Shown piece after piece: positions 29,586-37,388 of a DNA stretch of 37,542 nucleotides. The translations under genes and the position numbers were made by a program. Below the pieces are notes generated by a model. That model was not told where the DNA came from and searched no databases. It was given only the letters and a program-made list of their open reading frames with translations. Source of the DNA: Gaiellales bacterium (GTDB lineage Bacteria > Actinomycetota > Thermoleophilia > Gaiellales > JAICJC01); NCBI GenBank assembly GCA_036403155.1, contig DASWRM010000002.1, forward strand, positions 1-37,542, read 5' to 3'. The number at the start of each line of letters is the position of its first letter. Within the stretch, counting starts at the first letter, position 1.

Positions 29586-30785
29586 TCAGCCGGCGAGCGC
29601 GGTCGCGATGGCGCGGAAGGCCGCCAGGGTGCTGTCGCCGAGATCGTCGTCCAGCGGTGTCGGCCACGTCGACAGCTTCACGCAGACGACGTCGGCCGGC
29701 ACGTGGACGTACGCGAACTGCCCATGGATGCCGAGCCCGCTGTACTCCACACCGGGCTCGATCACCCACCACTGGTTGCGATAGAGGCCGCCGGGGAACG
29801 ACGCCTCGTCATCCGGAGACCGGGCGAACGCAGCCCGCGCAGCATCGTCGCCGAACCGGGTGTCCTCGATCCACTCGCGTGGCACGACCTGCCGGCCGTG
29901 CGCCTGCCCGTCGCGCAGGTGGAGGAGCGCGAACCGGGCGAGGTCGCGGAGCGTCACGCAGATGCCGCCGTCGGGCAGCGTGACACCGTGCCGGATGGTG
30001 ATGTCCGCGTCGTGCTCCGCGCCGATCTGCGACCACAGGTCGCGGCTGACCAGCTCTGGGTACCGCACGCCGGTGGCGCGCTCGAGGATCCAGCCGAGCA
30101 GCTCGGTCAGGATCGACCGGTAGTCGAACCGCTCCCCGTGCGGCCGGGCGTTGTGCAGCATCGCGATCTGGCGGTAGACGTTCTCGACCGGCGGCTCGGT
30201 CCCGTAGGACCGCCAGCCCGCGAGCACCTCCGTCAGGAAGACGTCGGCCTGCGGGTCGTCGTAGGTCTCGTCGTACGCCGTGCCGGTGCGCATGTCGAGG
30301 ACGTCGCGCAGCGTCGCTCCCTCGAAGCTGGTGCCGCGCAGCTCGTCGATGACGTCGGTGACCAGCGTGCCCGGCTCGAGCAGGCCGTTGCCGATCTCGA
30401 CACCAACGACGGTGCCCGCGATCGATTTGGAGACCGATTGCAGCAGGTGCGTCGTGTTCGGCGTCATGCCGGGGCCGTAGTGCTCGGCCACGATGCGGCC
30501 CCGGTGCAGCACGAGGAACCCATCGGTGAAGCCGCGGCGCACCACCTCGTCCACCGTGAGCCGCCCGCCCGCCCAGTCGAAGGCGATCCCGCCGAGGTCG
30601 CGCTCCTCACGGGGCAGCTCCAGCACGGGGCCGGCCCCGCGCTCGATCCGGGCCGTCGGAACGACCTCACGCGTGTGCAGGAAGCCCCAGCGCAGGTGCG
30701 GGTAGGTCGACCAGTTGTGCACGCCGACGACCGCGTCTCCCGCCGGCGGCATGCCCTGCATCAGCCAGGTGGTGTCCTCGGTCAC
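29586..30785 (-). CDS. Serine hydrolase (beta-lactamase/NylB-like)
   Basis: This 399-residue enzyme has the penicillin-binding-fold catalytic set: Ser117-x-x-Lys120 in LLQSVSKSIAG, Tyr222-x-Ser in FDYRSILTELLGW, and GIHGQFAYV in place of the third KTG/HTG motif. This pattern fits class C beta-lactamase-related esterases such as 6-aminohexanoate-dimer hydrolase. It probably cleaves an ester or amide; no signal peptide is visible, so it is cytoplasmic. It starts with GTG 13 nt after the ABC permease stop on the same strand and is likely co-transcribed with the exporter, although a TAACAT box overlapping the permease stop may also start transcription. Confidence 0.9.
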   Translation of the reverse strand: MTEDTTWLMQGMPPAGDAVVGVHNWSTYPHLRWGFLHTREVVPTARIERGAGPVLELPREERDLGGIAFDWAGGRLTVDEVVRRGFTDGFLVLHRGRIVAEHYGPGMTPNTTHLLQSVSKSIAGTVVGVEIGNGLLEPGTLVTDVIDELRGTSFEGATLRDVLDMRTGTAYDETYDDPQADVFLTEVLAGWRSYGTEPPVENVYRQIAMLHNARPHGERFDYRSILTELLGWILERATGVRYPELVSRDLWSQIGAEHDADITIRHGVTLPDGGICVTLRDLARFALLHLRDGQAHGRQVVPREWIEDTRFGDDAARAAFARSPDDEASFPGGLYRNQWWVIEPGVEYSGLGIHGQFAYVHVPADVVCVKLSTWPTPLDDDLGDSTLAAFRAIATALAG

Positions 30786-30795
30786 GGCGGCTGAG

Positions 30796-30801
30796 ATGTT
30801 A
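30796..30801 (-). promoter_or_regulatory. -10-like box TAACAT before the serine hydrolase
   Basis: TAACAT on the minus strand includes the permease stop TAA and ends 10 nt before GTG 30785. It may be an internal promoter or chance. Confidence 0.3.
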
Positions 30802-31536
30802 GTCAGTGCGGCGCTGCAGCGTGGCGGCGCCGAGCGCCAGGGCCAGCACGGTCACCCCCGCGACGACGCCGATGTCCCCAAGCACCCGGCCGTCGACGGC
30901 GTCTGACGACGCGACGCGATGCAGGGCGTCGTAGGCGTAGGTCATCGGCAGCACATCGGACAGCCAGCGCAGCGGCGCGGCCATCGTGTCGCGCTCGGCG
31001 ATCAGCCCGCAGAGGAGCAGCTGGGGCAGCAGGAACGCGGGCATGAACTGGACGGCCTGGAACTCGGTGGACGCGAACGCGGACAGGAACAGGCCGAGTG
31101 CCATCCCGAGCACCGCGTTCAGGACAGCCAGCACCACCACCATCCAGGCCGGGCCGGCAATGTTCAGGTCGAGCAGCCCGAACGCCACCGCGCACGCCAC
31201 GGCGGCCTGCAGCACCGCCATCGCCGAGAACGCGATCCCGTATCCGACCAGCAGGTCGAGCTTCGCGATCGGCATCGACATCAGGCGCTCGAGCGTGCCG
31301 CTCGTCCGCTCGCGCAGCATCGCGATGGAGGTGACGAGGAACATCGACACCAGCGGGAAGATGCCGACCATCGGCGCGCCGATTCGCTGGAACACGAGCT
31401 CGTCCCCGTCGAAGGCGTAGCGGACCAGTGTCAGCAGGACGGCGGGCACCACGAGCAGCAGCGCGATGGTGCGACGGTCGCCGCGCAGCTGGAGCAGCAC
31501 GCGCCGGCCGGTCGCAAGTGCGATCGCCGGGCTCAC
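30799..31536 (-). CDS. ABC-2 type transporter permease
   Basis: This 245-residue permease has six membrane segments in the ABC2_membrane pattern: TIALLLVVPAVLLTLVRYAF, GIFPLVSMFLVTSIAMLRE, the cytoplasmic ERTSGTLERLMSMPI signature, then VGYGIAFSAMAVLQAAVACAV, AWMVVVLAVLNAVLGMALG, FMPAFLLPQLLLCGLIAE and a last helix VVAGVTVLALALGAATL. It is of the DrrB/NodJ kind, which exports drugs, lipids or polysaccharides. The GTG overlaps the ATPase stop as GTGA (31533-31536). The pair forms a complete homodimeric-type exporter. Confidence 0.93.
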   Translation of the reverse strand: MSPAIALATGRRVLLQLRGDRRTIALLLVVPAVLLTLVRYAFDGDELVFQRIGAPMVGIFPLVSMFLVTSIAMLRERTSGTLERLMSMPIAKLDLLVGYGIAFSAMAVLQAAVACAVAFGLLDLNIAGPAWMVVVLAVLNAVLGMALGLFLSAFASTEFQAVQFMPAFLLPQLLLCGLIAERDTMAAPLRWLSDVLPMTYAYDALHRVASSDAVDGRVLGDIGVVAGVTVLALALGAATLQRRTD

Positions 31537-32237
31537 TGCTCGGCCACCAGCTGCAGGAACGCCTGCTCGATGTCGGTCTGGCCGGTGCGGGCGAGCAGGT
31601 GCTCGCGCGGCTCCGCCGCGAGGACGGCGCCGTCGCGCATCAGGATCAGATCGTCGCAGCGCTCGGCCTCGTCCATGACGTGGCTCGAGACGAGCAGCGT
31701 GACGCCGCGGGCGGCGAGCCGGCGGAACGTGGCCCACAGCTCCTGACGAAGCACGGGATCGAGGCCGACGGTCGGCTCGTCGAGGACGAGCAGCTCGGGG
31801 CTGCCCAGCAGGGCGACGGCCAGTGAGACGCGGGCGCGCTGGCCGCCGGACAGCCGGCCGGTGAGCGTGTTCGCATACGCGGTCAGATCGACTGTGTCGG
31901 TCACCTGTGCGACGGCGTCGCCCGGTGCGGAGAGAACGCGCGCGAAGTACGCCAGGTTCTCGCGGACGGAAAGGTCGGCGTAGATCGACGGGGCCTGGGT
32001 GACGTAGCCGACGCGGCGGCGAAGCGGCGGATCGCCCGCGTCGGCGCCGAGCACCCTCACCGTGCCGGCGGCGACCCGCTGGACACCGACGATCGCGCGC
32101 ATCAACGTGGACTTGCCGCAGCCGCTCGGGCCGAGCAGTCCGGTGATCCGACCGGCCGCGACCTCCAGCGAGATGCCGTCGAGCACCCGGCGGCCCCCGC
32201 GGCTGACGACCAGGCCGGAGATCGAGATCGCGCTCAC
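31533..32237 (-). CDS. ABC transporter ATP-binding protein
   Basis: This 234-residue ATPase has Walker A GPSGCGKST (36-44), the Q-loop YVTQAPSIYADLSVREN, signature LSGGQRARVSLAVAL, Walker B LLVLDEPTVGLDP, and the switch His in LLVSSHVMDEAER. All motifs are intact. It groups with DrrA-type drug or antibiotic exporters. The substrate is not indicated. The start is GTG 32237 with TAGGCT 9 nt before it. It heads an operon with its permease and, 13 nt further, the serine hydrolase, so the hydrolase may act on the exported compound (inference). Confidence 0.95.
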   Translation of the reverse strand: MSAISISGLVVSRGGRRVLDGISLEVAAGRITGLLGPSGCGKSTLMRAIVGVQRVAAGTVRVLGADAGDPPLRRRVGYVTQAPSIYADLSVRENLAYFARVLSAPGDAVAQVTDTVDLTAYANTLTGRLSGGQRARVSLAVALLGSPELLVLDEPTVGLDPVLRQELWATFRRLAARGVTLLVSSHVMDEAERCDDLILMRDGAVLAAEPREHLLARTGQTDIEQAFLQLVAEQ

Positions 32238-32246
32238 TGGCCGAGC

Positions 32247-32252
32247 AGCCTA
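32247..32252 (-). promoter_or_regulatory. -10 box TAGGCT of the ABC exporter operon
   Basis: TAGGCT on the minus strand ends 9 nt before GTG 32237. Confidence 0.45.
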
Positions 32253-32271
32253 CCGCCGGGCGGCCGCCCTG

Positions 32272-32300
32272 TTGAGTACGGGCGCCCTCAGGAGTAGCGT
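32272..32300 (+). promoter_or_regulatory. Promoter of the PRC-barrel gene
   Basis: TTGAGT (32272-32277), a 17-nt spacer and TAGCGT (32295-32300) make a good sigma-70-type pair. It gives a leader of about 30 nt containing AAGGAGG before ATG 32336, one of the few fully leadered genes here. Confidence 0.5.
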
Positions 32301-32335
32301 TGCGCAGCGATACAGCGTCGACAAGGAGGACGTGC

Positions 32336-32707
32336 ATGCCCGGCTACCCGGAATTCCACAACTGGCTGGAACGGTCGGTCCAGGACTCGAACGGCGAGCA
32401 CATCGGCCACGCGGATGGTATCTACGCCGACAACCGCAGCGAGGAGCCGATGTTCCTGCTGGTGAAGGGCGGCCACTTCGGCGTCCACCTGCATTTCGTG
32501 CCGCTCGAGGGCGCCGAGATGGTGGGCGACGACATCAAGGTGGCCTGGGACAAGGAGACGATCAGCCGCGCGCCCAAGATCGCCGCTGACGACAGCCTCT
32601 CGGCCGAGGAGGAGCGCCGGCTGTTCGACCACTACGGCATCCACTTCGGCGACGAGCCGGCGGAGGGCGCCGTGATCATCCTCCAGCGCTGGACGTTCGT
32701 CGGGTAG
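32336..32707 (+). CDS. PRC-barrel domain protein
   Basis: This 123-residue protein has a PRC-barrel-like beta domain: SVQDSNGEHIGHADGIYADN, EPMFLLVKGGHFGVHLHFVPL, and EMVGDDIKVAWDKETISRAP. An acidic tail LSAEEERRLFDHYGIHFG resembles that of stress-associated PRC proteins. No catalytic residues are expected; such domains bind other proteins or RNA and appear in photosynthetic and stress contexts. ATG 32336 is fixed by AAGGAGG directly upstream; the promoter at 32272-32300 rules out an earlier start. It ends in a hairpin shared with the convergent methyltransferase. A good promoter plus terminator suggests it is well expressed. Confidence 0.82.
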   Translation: MPGYPEFHNWLERSVQDSNGEHIGHADGIYADNRSEEPMFLLVKGGHFGVHLHFVPLEGAEMVGDDIKVAWDKETISRAPKIAADDSLSAEEERRLFDHYGIHFGDEPAEGAVIILQRWTFVG

Positions 32708-32711
32708 GGCG

Positions 32712-32774
32712 GGCGCGAGGCGGGAAGTGGGCCTGCCGGGTCAGCCCCATGCGGGGCAGACCCGTGCTCGCGCC
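32712..32774. terminator. Nested bidirectional hairpin terminator
   Basis: The inner stem at 32737-32764 pairs CGGGTC-A-GCCCC with GGGGC-A-GACCCG (11 bp with one A/A mismatch, loop ATGC). An outer stem pairs GGCGCGAG (32712-32719) with CTCGCGCC (32767-32774), reaching the methyltransferase stop codon. It serves two convergent genes. Confidence 0.7.
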
Positions 32775-33550
32775 TACCGCTTACGCGCCTTCCAGACCTC
32801 CTCGACCGGCCAGCGCTGCGCCCACTCCGCAGTGACGAACGGATGGCTGGCGCTCGCGTCCGGCGCCGGGCGCACCTCGATCATGTCCTCCACCTCGAAC
32901 CCGCTGCGGCGCAGCAGCCGGATCATGTCGCCGTAGCCGATGTGGAACTCGACGGACGGGTCGTCGGGCCACTCGAACCGGTGCATCCCGAAGTAGTCGC
33001 GCAGCAGGCGGTCGCCCGCCGGCGCACCTTCCTCGTCGGGGACGCACAGCATGTGCAGCGTCCCGTTCACCAGGAACGCCAGCCGCCCGCCGGGCCGAAG
33101 GATCCTGGCCGCCTCGGGGATCCAGCGGTAGGGATCGCACCAGATGCTCGCCCCGTACTCCGAGATCGCGAGATCGAAGCTCGCGTCCTCGAACGGCGTC
33201 TCCTCCGCGTTGCCGAGATGCAGCGGGAACGCCACCCCGAACTGCTCCTGGAAGCGCCGCGCCGTCTCGAGCTGCGCGGGCGAGTTGTCGATGCCGACCG
33301 GCCTGGCGCCGCGCCGCGCGAGCCACGAGGAGACGTACCCGGTGCCGCAGCCGAGCTCGACCGCGTCGATGCCGTCCACCGTCTCGGGAAACATGCCGAC
33401 GTCCGACTCGGGGACGCTGAAGACGCCCCACGACGGCGCATCGCTCTCCCAGTTGCGGCGCCCCGCCTCGACGTACTCGGGCGCGAAGCCGTCCCACGCC
33501 TCGCGGTTGCGGCGGACGTGCTCGGGAAGGTCTGCCTGATCGTCCGTCAT
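32774..33550 (-). CDS. SAM-dependent methyltransferase
   Basis: This 258-residue class I methyltransferase has motif I VELGCGTGYVSSWLARRG (64-81), motif II PVGIDNSPAQLETARRFQE, FDLAISEYGASIW and LRPGGRLAFLVNGTLH. It is of the Methyltransf_11 kind; the acceptor is unknown. It ends with PVEEVWKARKR and a TAG stop in the bidirectional hairpin. The aldolase-like gene stops 25 nt upstream on the same strand, so this is the likely last gene of the tmk-holB-ricT operon, an unusual partner for replication genes. Confidence 0.92.
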   Translation of the reverse strand: MTDDQADLPEHVRRNREAWDGFAPEYVEAGRRNWESDAPSWGVFSVPESDVGMFPETVDGIDAVELGCGTGYVSSWLARRGARPVGIDNSPAQLETARRFQEQFGVAFPLHLGNAEETPFEDASFDLAISEYGASIWCDPYRWIPEAARILRPGGRLAFLVNGTLHMLCVPDEEGAPAGDRLLRDYFGMHRFEWPDDPSVEFHIGYGDMIRLLRRSGFEVEDMIEVRPAPDASASHPFVTAEWAQRWPVEEVWKARKR

Positions 33551-33575
33551 GTCTCGACAGCGCCTCGCGTCGCCC

Positions 33576-34655
33576 TCAGGCGATCATCGGCACCTGCACC
33601 TCGATCACCGGCTCGATCCGCTCGAAGATGTCCTCGAGGCTCGACCCGGTCACCGTGATGCCATGGTTCTTCAGCCCGACCACCGCGTGGCCGGGATCCG
33701 TCTCGTCGCGGATGATGTCCGCCACGGCGATCGCCAGCTCGGCGGTTCCGCAGGGGTAGTTGAACTCGGTCGCCGGGATGCCCGGAATCCAGGCGTGGAC
33801 GTGCACGATCGCATTCACGTCGGGGTGCTCCTGGTAGATCATCCAGTGCTCGATCGCATCGACGGACACCCGGTTGGGCTCGACGGTGGGAGGCACGGAC
33901 AGCACCATCGTCCCCGTGTCCTGCTCGTAGTCCTTGACCATCAGGATGTCCTTGCCGACCGTGCGCAGGTTCGACTTGTCGACGCCCGACGCGCTCATCC
34001 AGTAGCGGCGCTCGTCCTTGCGGACGGAGAGGTTGCCGTAGGAGAGGCCGCCGATCCCGTAGATGCGCTTGATCGCCCGCAGCTCCCGCTCGGGGACGAT
34101 CTCGTGGAGCGGAAACGGCGCGGGCAGCAGGCCGAGCGCGTCGAGTCGCTTGCCCGCGTCGTACAGGCTCTCGGTCAGGTCGTCGCCGTCCCAGAGCTCC
34201 GGCTCGAGGTCGGGCTCGAAGCGGTTGTCGATGACCAGCCGGGACGTCGCGAGCGGTGTGATCCGGTCGACGATGTCGCTGACCCAGGTCTCGAGGTCGC
34301 CGGGGTCGGGGATCGAGTAGTGCCCGCGCTCCGGCGTGACGAAGTGGCAGGAGTCGCCCGGTATGATCAGCATCCCGAGATTCGCGAGCCCTCGCACCAT
34401 GAGCGGGTACTCGTACTTGAGGACGTCGTCCGGCACGGCAGGAAGCGTGTGAACGATCGTGACGAAGGTGGAGCGCTGCCGGCGGCGGAACGGCTTGGGC
34501 TTGGCCGGGTTGATGAAGTTGAACACCACCTCGGCGTCCGGCTGCTCCTCCTCGACCCAGCCGTAGCCCCGGCGCTGCCACTCCTCCCGCATCTGCCGGC
34601 GGAAGGACTCGACCACCGAGTCCTGGCCGGGGCCCCAGTACGCGACCCGGGTCAC
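33576..34655 (-). CDS. Class II aldolase-like protein with N-terminal extension
   Basis: This 359-residue protein has a class II aldolase/adducin domain (about 165-355): GGLSYGNLSVRKDERRYWMSASG, a metal-binding HVH (His285, His287) in NAIVHVHAWIPG, and the third His331 in GLKNHGITVTGSSLED. These enzymes cleave or isomerise phosphorylated sugars with a divalent metal. About 160 residues precede it (MTRVAYWGPGQDSVVESFRR, then YGWVEEEQPDAEVVFNFINP and LIIPGDSCHFVTPERGHYS), a domain I do not recognise and not usual in the family. GTG start, overlapping the ricT stop as GTGA (34652-34655). Confidence 0.85.
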   Translation of the reverse strand: MTRVAYWGPGQDSVVESFRRQMREEWQRRGYGWVEEEQPDAEVVFNFINPAKPKPFRRRQRSTFVTIVHTLPAVPDDVLKYEYPLMVRGLANLGMLIIPGDSCHFVTPERGHYSIPDPGDLETWVSDIVDRITPLATSRLVIDNRFEPDLEPELWDGDDLTESLYDAGKRLDALGLLPAPFPLHEIVPERELRAIKRIYGIGGLSYGNLSVRKDERRYWMSASGVDKSNLRTVGKDILMVKDYEQDTGTMVLSVPPTVEPNRVSVDAIEHWMIYQEHPDVNAIVHVHAWIPGIPATEFNYPCGTAELAIAVADIIRDETDPGHAVVGLKNHGITVTGSSLEDIFERIEPVIEVQVPMIA

Positions 34656-35458
34656 GCCCCGACCTCCGCGAGGTCCTCCAGCTTCACCTCGAGCATCTCC
34701 TTCTCACCCTCCATCTCGACCATGCATGCATCCCGCAGGACTTCGTAGCTGCGCACCACCCCGCGTCCCATGGGAGTGGCGACCTTGCGTCCGACGGCCG
34801 GCGCTCGGTCTCTGAACGACCGGTAGACCGGATGCTCGAATGCCAGGCAACAGCGTAGCCTCCCGCACAGCCCGGTGATGCGGCCTGGGTTCATCGGGAG
34901 CTCCTGATCCTTTGCCATCTTGAGCGTGATCGGGCTCTCGTGTGACGGATACCTGTTGCAGCACTTGACCGGTCCGCAGAGCCCGCCGCCGCCGCACAGC
35001 CGCGCTCCCTCGCGCGGGCCGACGGCGCGCACCTCGACGCGCCGGTTCAGGCGCTTCGCCAGCTCGCTCTGCAGGGCCGAGGTGTCGAGCCGCTCCTCGC
35101 TGCCGTAGGAGAACACGATCCGGCTCTGGTCGAACACCATCTCGGACGAGAGCGGCTTGAGCGGCAGCTCATGGCGCTTCGCAAGTTCGCGGAAGAGCAG
35201 CATCGCTCGCTTCGCCTCGACCCGATTCCTGCGCACCTGCTCGTGGTCGTCGGGCATGGCGCGCCTGATCACCCGCTTGAGCGGCCCGGTCAGCTCCGAG
35301 TCGGGCATGTCGCGGTTCGCCTCCACGACGCGGCCCAACTCGCGACCGCGCGCGGTCTGGCAAATCACGTTCTCGTTCCAGCGCAGATCCATGCCGGCCG
35401 GATCGAAGGAGTACACCTTTCCGCCCTGCTGGAACACGACGCCGACGACAGTCGCCAT
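34652..35458 (-). CDS. ricT: PSP1-domain protein, RicT (YaaT) family
   Basis: RicT is part of the Fe-S-containing Ric (YaaT-YlbF-YmcA) complex that assists RNase Y mRNA processing in Bacillus; in actinobacteria the role is less clear. The 268-residue protein has the PSP1 C-terminal core and the hallmark cysteine set: LCGGGGLCGPVKCC (Cys155, 161, 166, 167) and LCGRLRCCLAFEH (Cys198, 203, 204), which can hold a [4Fe-4S] cluster. The fold starts MATVVGVVFQQGGKVYSFDP. It lies between holB (5-nt gap) and the aldolase-like gene (4-nt overlap), an order common next to topA/tmk in related genomes. Confidence 0.92.
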   Translation of the reverse strand: MATVVGVVFQQGGKVYSFDPAGMDLRWNENVICQTARGRELGRVVEANRDMPDSELTGPLKRVIRRAMPDDHEQVRRNRVEAKRAMLLFRELAKRHELPLKPLSSEMVFDQSRIVFSYGSEERLDTSALQSELAKRLNRRVEVRAVGPREGARLCGGGGLCGPVKCCNRYPSHESPITLKMAKDQELPMNPGRITGLCGRLRCCLAFEHPVYRSFRDRAPAVGRKVATPMGRGVVRSYEVLRDACMVEMEGEKEMLEVKLEDLAEVGA

Positions 35459-35463
35459 CTGAT

Positions 35464-36534
35464 CTATCTCCCTGCCAATGCAAGCCGCAGGCGGTGGAAC
35501 ATCGCCTCGACGGCCAGCGCCGGCTGCACGTTCAACTCGAGTGACCGGCGGGCCTCGGAGACGATCGCAACAGCCCTCGCCGCATCAGCGGGCGAGCCCT
35601 GCTTCGCGTCCTCCGCGAGCTCACCGGCCGCGTCGGAGTTTATCACCGTCGCTTCACCACCCAGGCTCGCGGCCATGAGATCGCGGTACCAGAGCGCCAC
35701 CACATCGACCGCCTCGCGCACCTCCTCCAACTGCGCGCGTCGGGCGGTGCGCTTCGCGCGATCGTCGATCCGCTTCTCGAGCGCCTTGCGCTGCCGCGCG
35801 TCCTCCACGCCGTCCAGCTGCCCGGCGCCCTCTCCCTCGACCTGGCGCTGGGCCTGAGCCGAGCGGGCCGCGGCCGCTGCGGTAACGACCTGCGTCGCGG
35901 CAGCTGGATCGAACGTCTCGTCCAGCAGGCTTGCCCGCGCCAGCCGCAGGTACTCGCGCCGGCGGTCGGCCGATGCGCGATCGGAGGCGAGGCGCTCGGC
36001 GCGGCCGGCGTCTCCCATCGCCGCCCGTGCGGCCACGGGATCGCCGGTGTGGTCGGTCAGCTGCGCGGTGCTCAGCCTGCGAAAGGGGATCGCCGTCACG
36101 CGCGAGCGGATGGTGGGAAGCATGCGCTCGGCATGGTCGGAGACCAGGACGAAGACCGCATAGGCGGGCGGCTCCTCGAGCGACTTCAGCAGCGCGTTCG
36201 CGCTCTCGGTGCGCAGGAGATGCGCGTCGAGGATGAGATAGACGCGGCGATCGGCCTCGAACGGCCGCATGTGCAGGTCACGGCGGAGCTCGCGAGCGTG
36301 CTCCATCAGGATGGAGCCGCCCTCGGGCTCCAGCACGAACAGGTCGGGGTGGGCTCGCGTCTCGATGCGGCCAAGGCGCGATCCGAGCAGGGCTGCGGCG
36401 AAGCGCTCCGCGTACCGGCGCTTGGCGGTACCGGGCGGGCCGGCGAGCAGGTAGGCATGGCCGGGAGAGGAGAGCGCAGCCTCGAGCTGGCGCGCGGCCT
36501 CCGGCTGCGGCGGCATGCCGGCGAAGGCGCTCAC
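35464..36534 (-). CDS. holB: DNA polymerase III delta' subunit
   Basis: This 356-residue clamp-loader subunit opens the sliding clamp with DnaX and delta. Its AAA+ fold begins GHAYLLAGPPGTAKRRYAERFAAALLG. The P-loop is degenerate (GTAKRR instead of GKT), as in non-ATP-binding delta'. LILDAHLLRTESANALLKSLEEPP is the Walker B/sensor-1 region, and TIRSRVTAIPF replaces the SRC motif. The zinc-binding four-cysteine module is missing; the whole protein has no cysteine. A Glu/Arg-rich C-terminal region is present. The GTG overlaps the tmk stop (36531-36534). An unusually long charged middle (DARQRKALEKRIDDRAKRTA) follows the AAA+ part. Confidence 0.87.
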   Translation of the reverse strand: MSAFAGMPPQPEAARQLEAALSSPGHAYLLAGPPGTAKRRYAERFAAALLGSRLGRIETRAHPDLFVLEPEGGSILMEHARELRRDLHMRPFEADRRVYLILDAHLLRTESANALLKSLEEPPAYAVFVLVSDHAERMLPTIRSRVTAIPFRRLSTAQLTDHTGDPVAARAAMGDAGRAERLASDRASADRRREYLRLARASLLDETFDPAAATQVVTAAAAARSAQAQRQVEGEGAGQLDGVEDARQRKALEKRIDDRAKRTARRAQLEEVREAVDVVALWYRDLMAASLGGEATVINSDAAGELAEDAKQGSPADAARAVAIVSEARRSLELNVQPALAVEAMFHRLRLALAGR

Positions 36535-37124
36535 AGCCCGACCGCCTCGCGGACGCGCGCGAGCACCGCGCGGGGCGGCCCCGAGGCGTCGATCCGGCGG
36601 ATCCGCTCCGGGAACAGCTCCGCCGCGTCGCGGAAGCCCTCCGCCACCGCGACGTGGAAGCCGTCGCCCTCGGCCTCGATGCGGTCGGGGGCGGTTCCGC
36701 GGCGAACCGCAGCCTGAGCGGCGGGCAGCTCGAGCAGCAGCGTGACGGTGGGCATGACGCCCGCGGTGCCGAGCTGGTTCGCGGCGAGCACCGCGTCCAG
36801 GCCGAGCCCGCGGGCGACGCCCTGGTAGGCGAGCGATGAGTCGATGAAGCGGTCGGCGATCACCGTTTCGCCTCGCTCGAGCGCCGGCCGGATCACCTCG
36901 TCCACGAGCTGAGCCCGGGCGGCGGCGTAGAGCAGCGCCTCGGCGCCGGGCGCGATACGCGACCGCCGGTCGAGCAGCAGCTCGCGGATCCGCTCCCCGG
37001 TCGGCGTGCCGCCCGGCTCGCGGACGCGGACGACCGTGACGCCCTCGAGCTCGAGCGCGTCGGCGAGCATCGCCGCCTGCGTCGTCTTGCCGCTGCCGTC
37101 CAGGCCTTCGAAGGAGATGAACAC
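36531..37124 (-). CDS. tmk: Thymidylate kinase
   Basis: This 197-residue dTMP kinase makes dTDP from dTMP and ATP. P-loop GLDGSGKTT (7-15), the REPGGTPTGERIRELLL nucleotide region, DRFIDSSLAYQGVARGLG (DR at 91-92) and the lid region (PDRIEAEGDGFHVAVAEGFR) are in the right order. The GTG start follows TAACCT by 6 nt, giving a leaderless mRNA. It is the first gene of the operon tmk-holB-ricT-aldolase-methyltransferase and is divergent from topA. Confidence 0.96.
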   Translation of the reverse strand: MFISFEGLDGSGKTTQAAMLADALELEGVTVVRVREPGGTPTGERIRELLLDRRSRIAPGAEALLYAAARAQLVDEVIRPALERGETVIADRFIDSSLAYQGVARGLGLDAVLAANQLGTAGVMPTVTLLLELPAAQAAVRRGTAPDRIEAEGDGFHVAVAEGFRDAAELFPERIRRIDASGPPRAVLARVREAVGL

Positions 37125-37130
37125 GCCGAA

Positions 37131-37136
37131 AGGTTA
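37131..37136 (-). promoter_or_regulatory. -10 box TAACCT of the tmk operon
   Basis: TAACCT on the minus strand ends 6 nt before GTG 37124, so the operon mRNA is probably leaderless. Confidence 0.55.
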
Positions 37137-37328
37137 TCGGCGGGCGGCGCCGGTGCGGTGGGAGGCGTGGATCGATCGCACGGCACCGGCGTCGTCGCAG
37201 CGCTCGCCATCGGCTACCTCGGCCTTGGGGCATCGGTCGCCCGGCTGATGACTCCCCGGGCGCCGTCCCGGCAGGCGCTCGTGCGTGCTCAGGCGCCCGC
37301 TCAGACTGCCGACGCGCCCACGCAGGAC

Positions 37329-37346
37329 TGGCGGCGCATGCCGCCA
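37329..37346. repeat. Hairpin in tmk/topA intergenic region
   Basis: TGGCGGC (37329-37335) pairs perfectly with GCCGCCA (37340-37346), loop GCAT. The surrounding 281-nt gap between the divergent tmk and topA starts shows no other clear gene. Confidence 0.35.
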
Positions 37347-37388
37347 ATCCGTCGCCAAACAGGCACATTTCCTCGAAACCCCCCGTGC

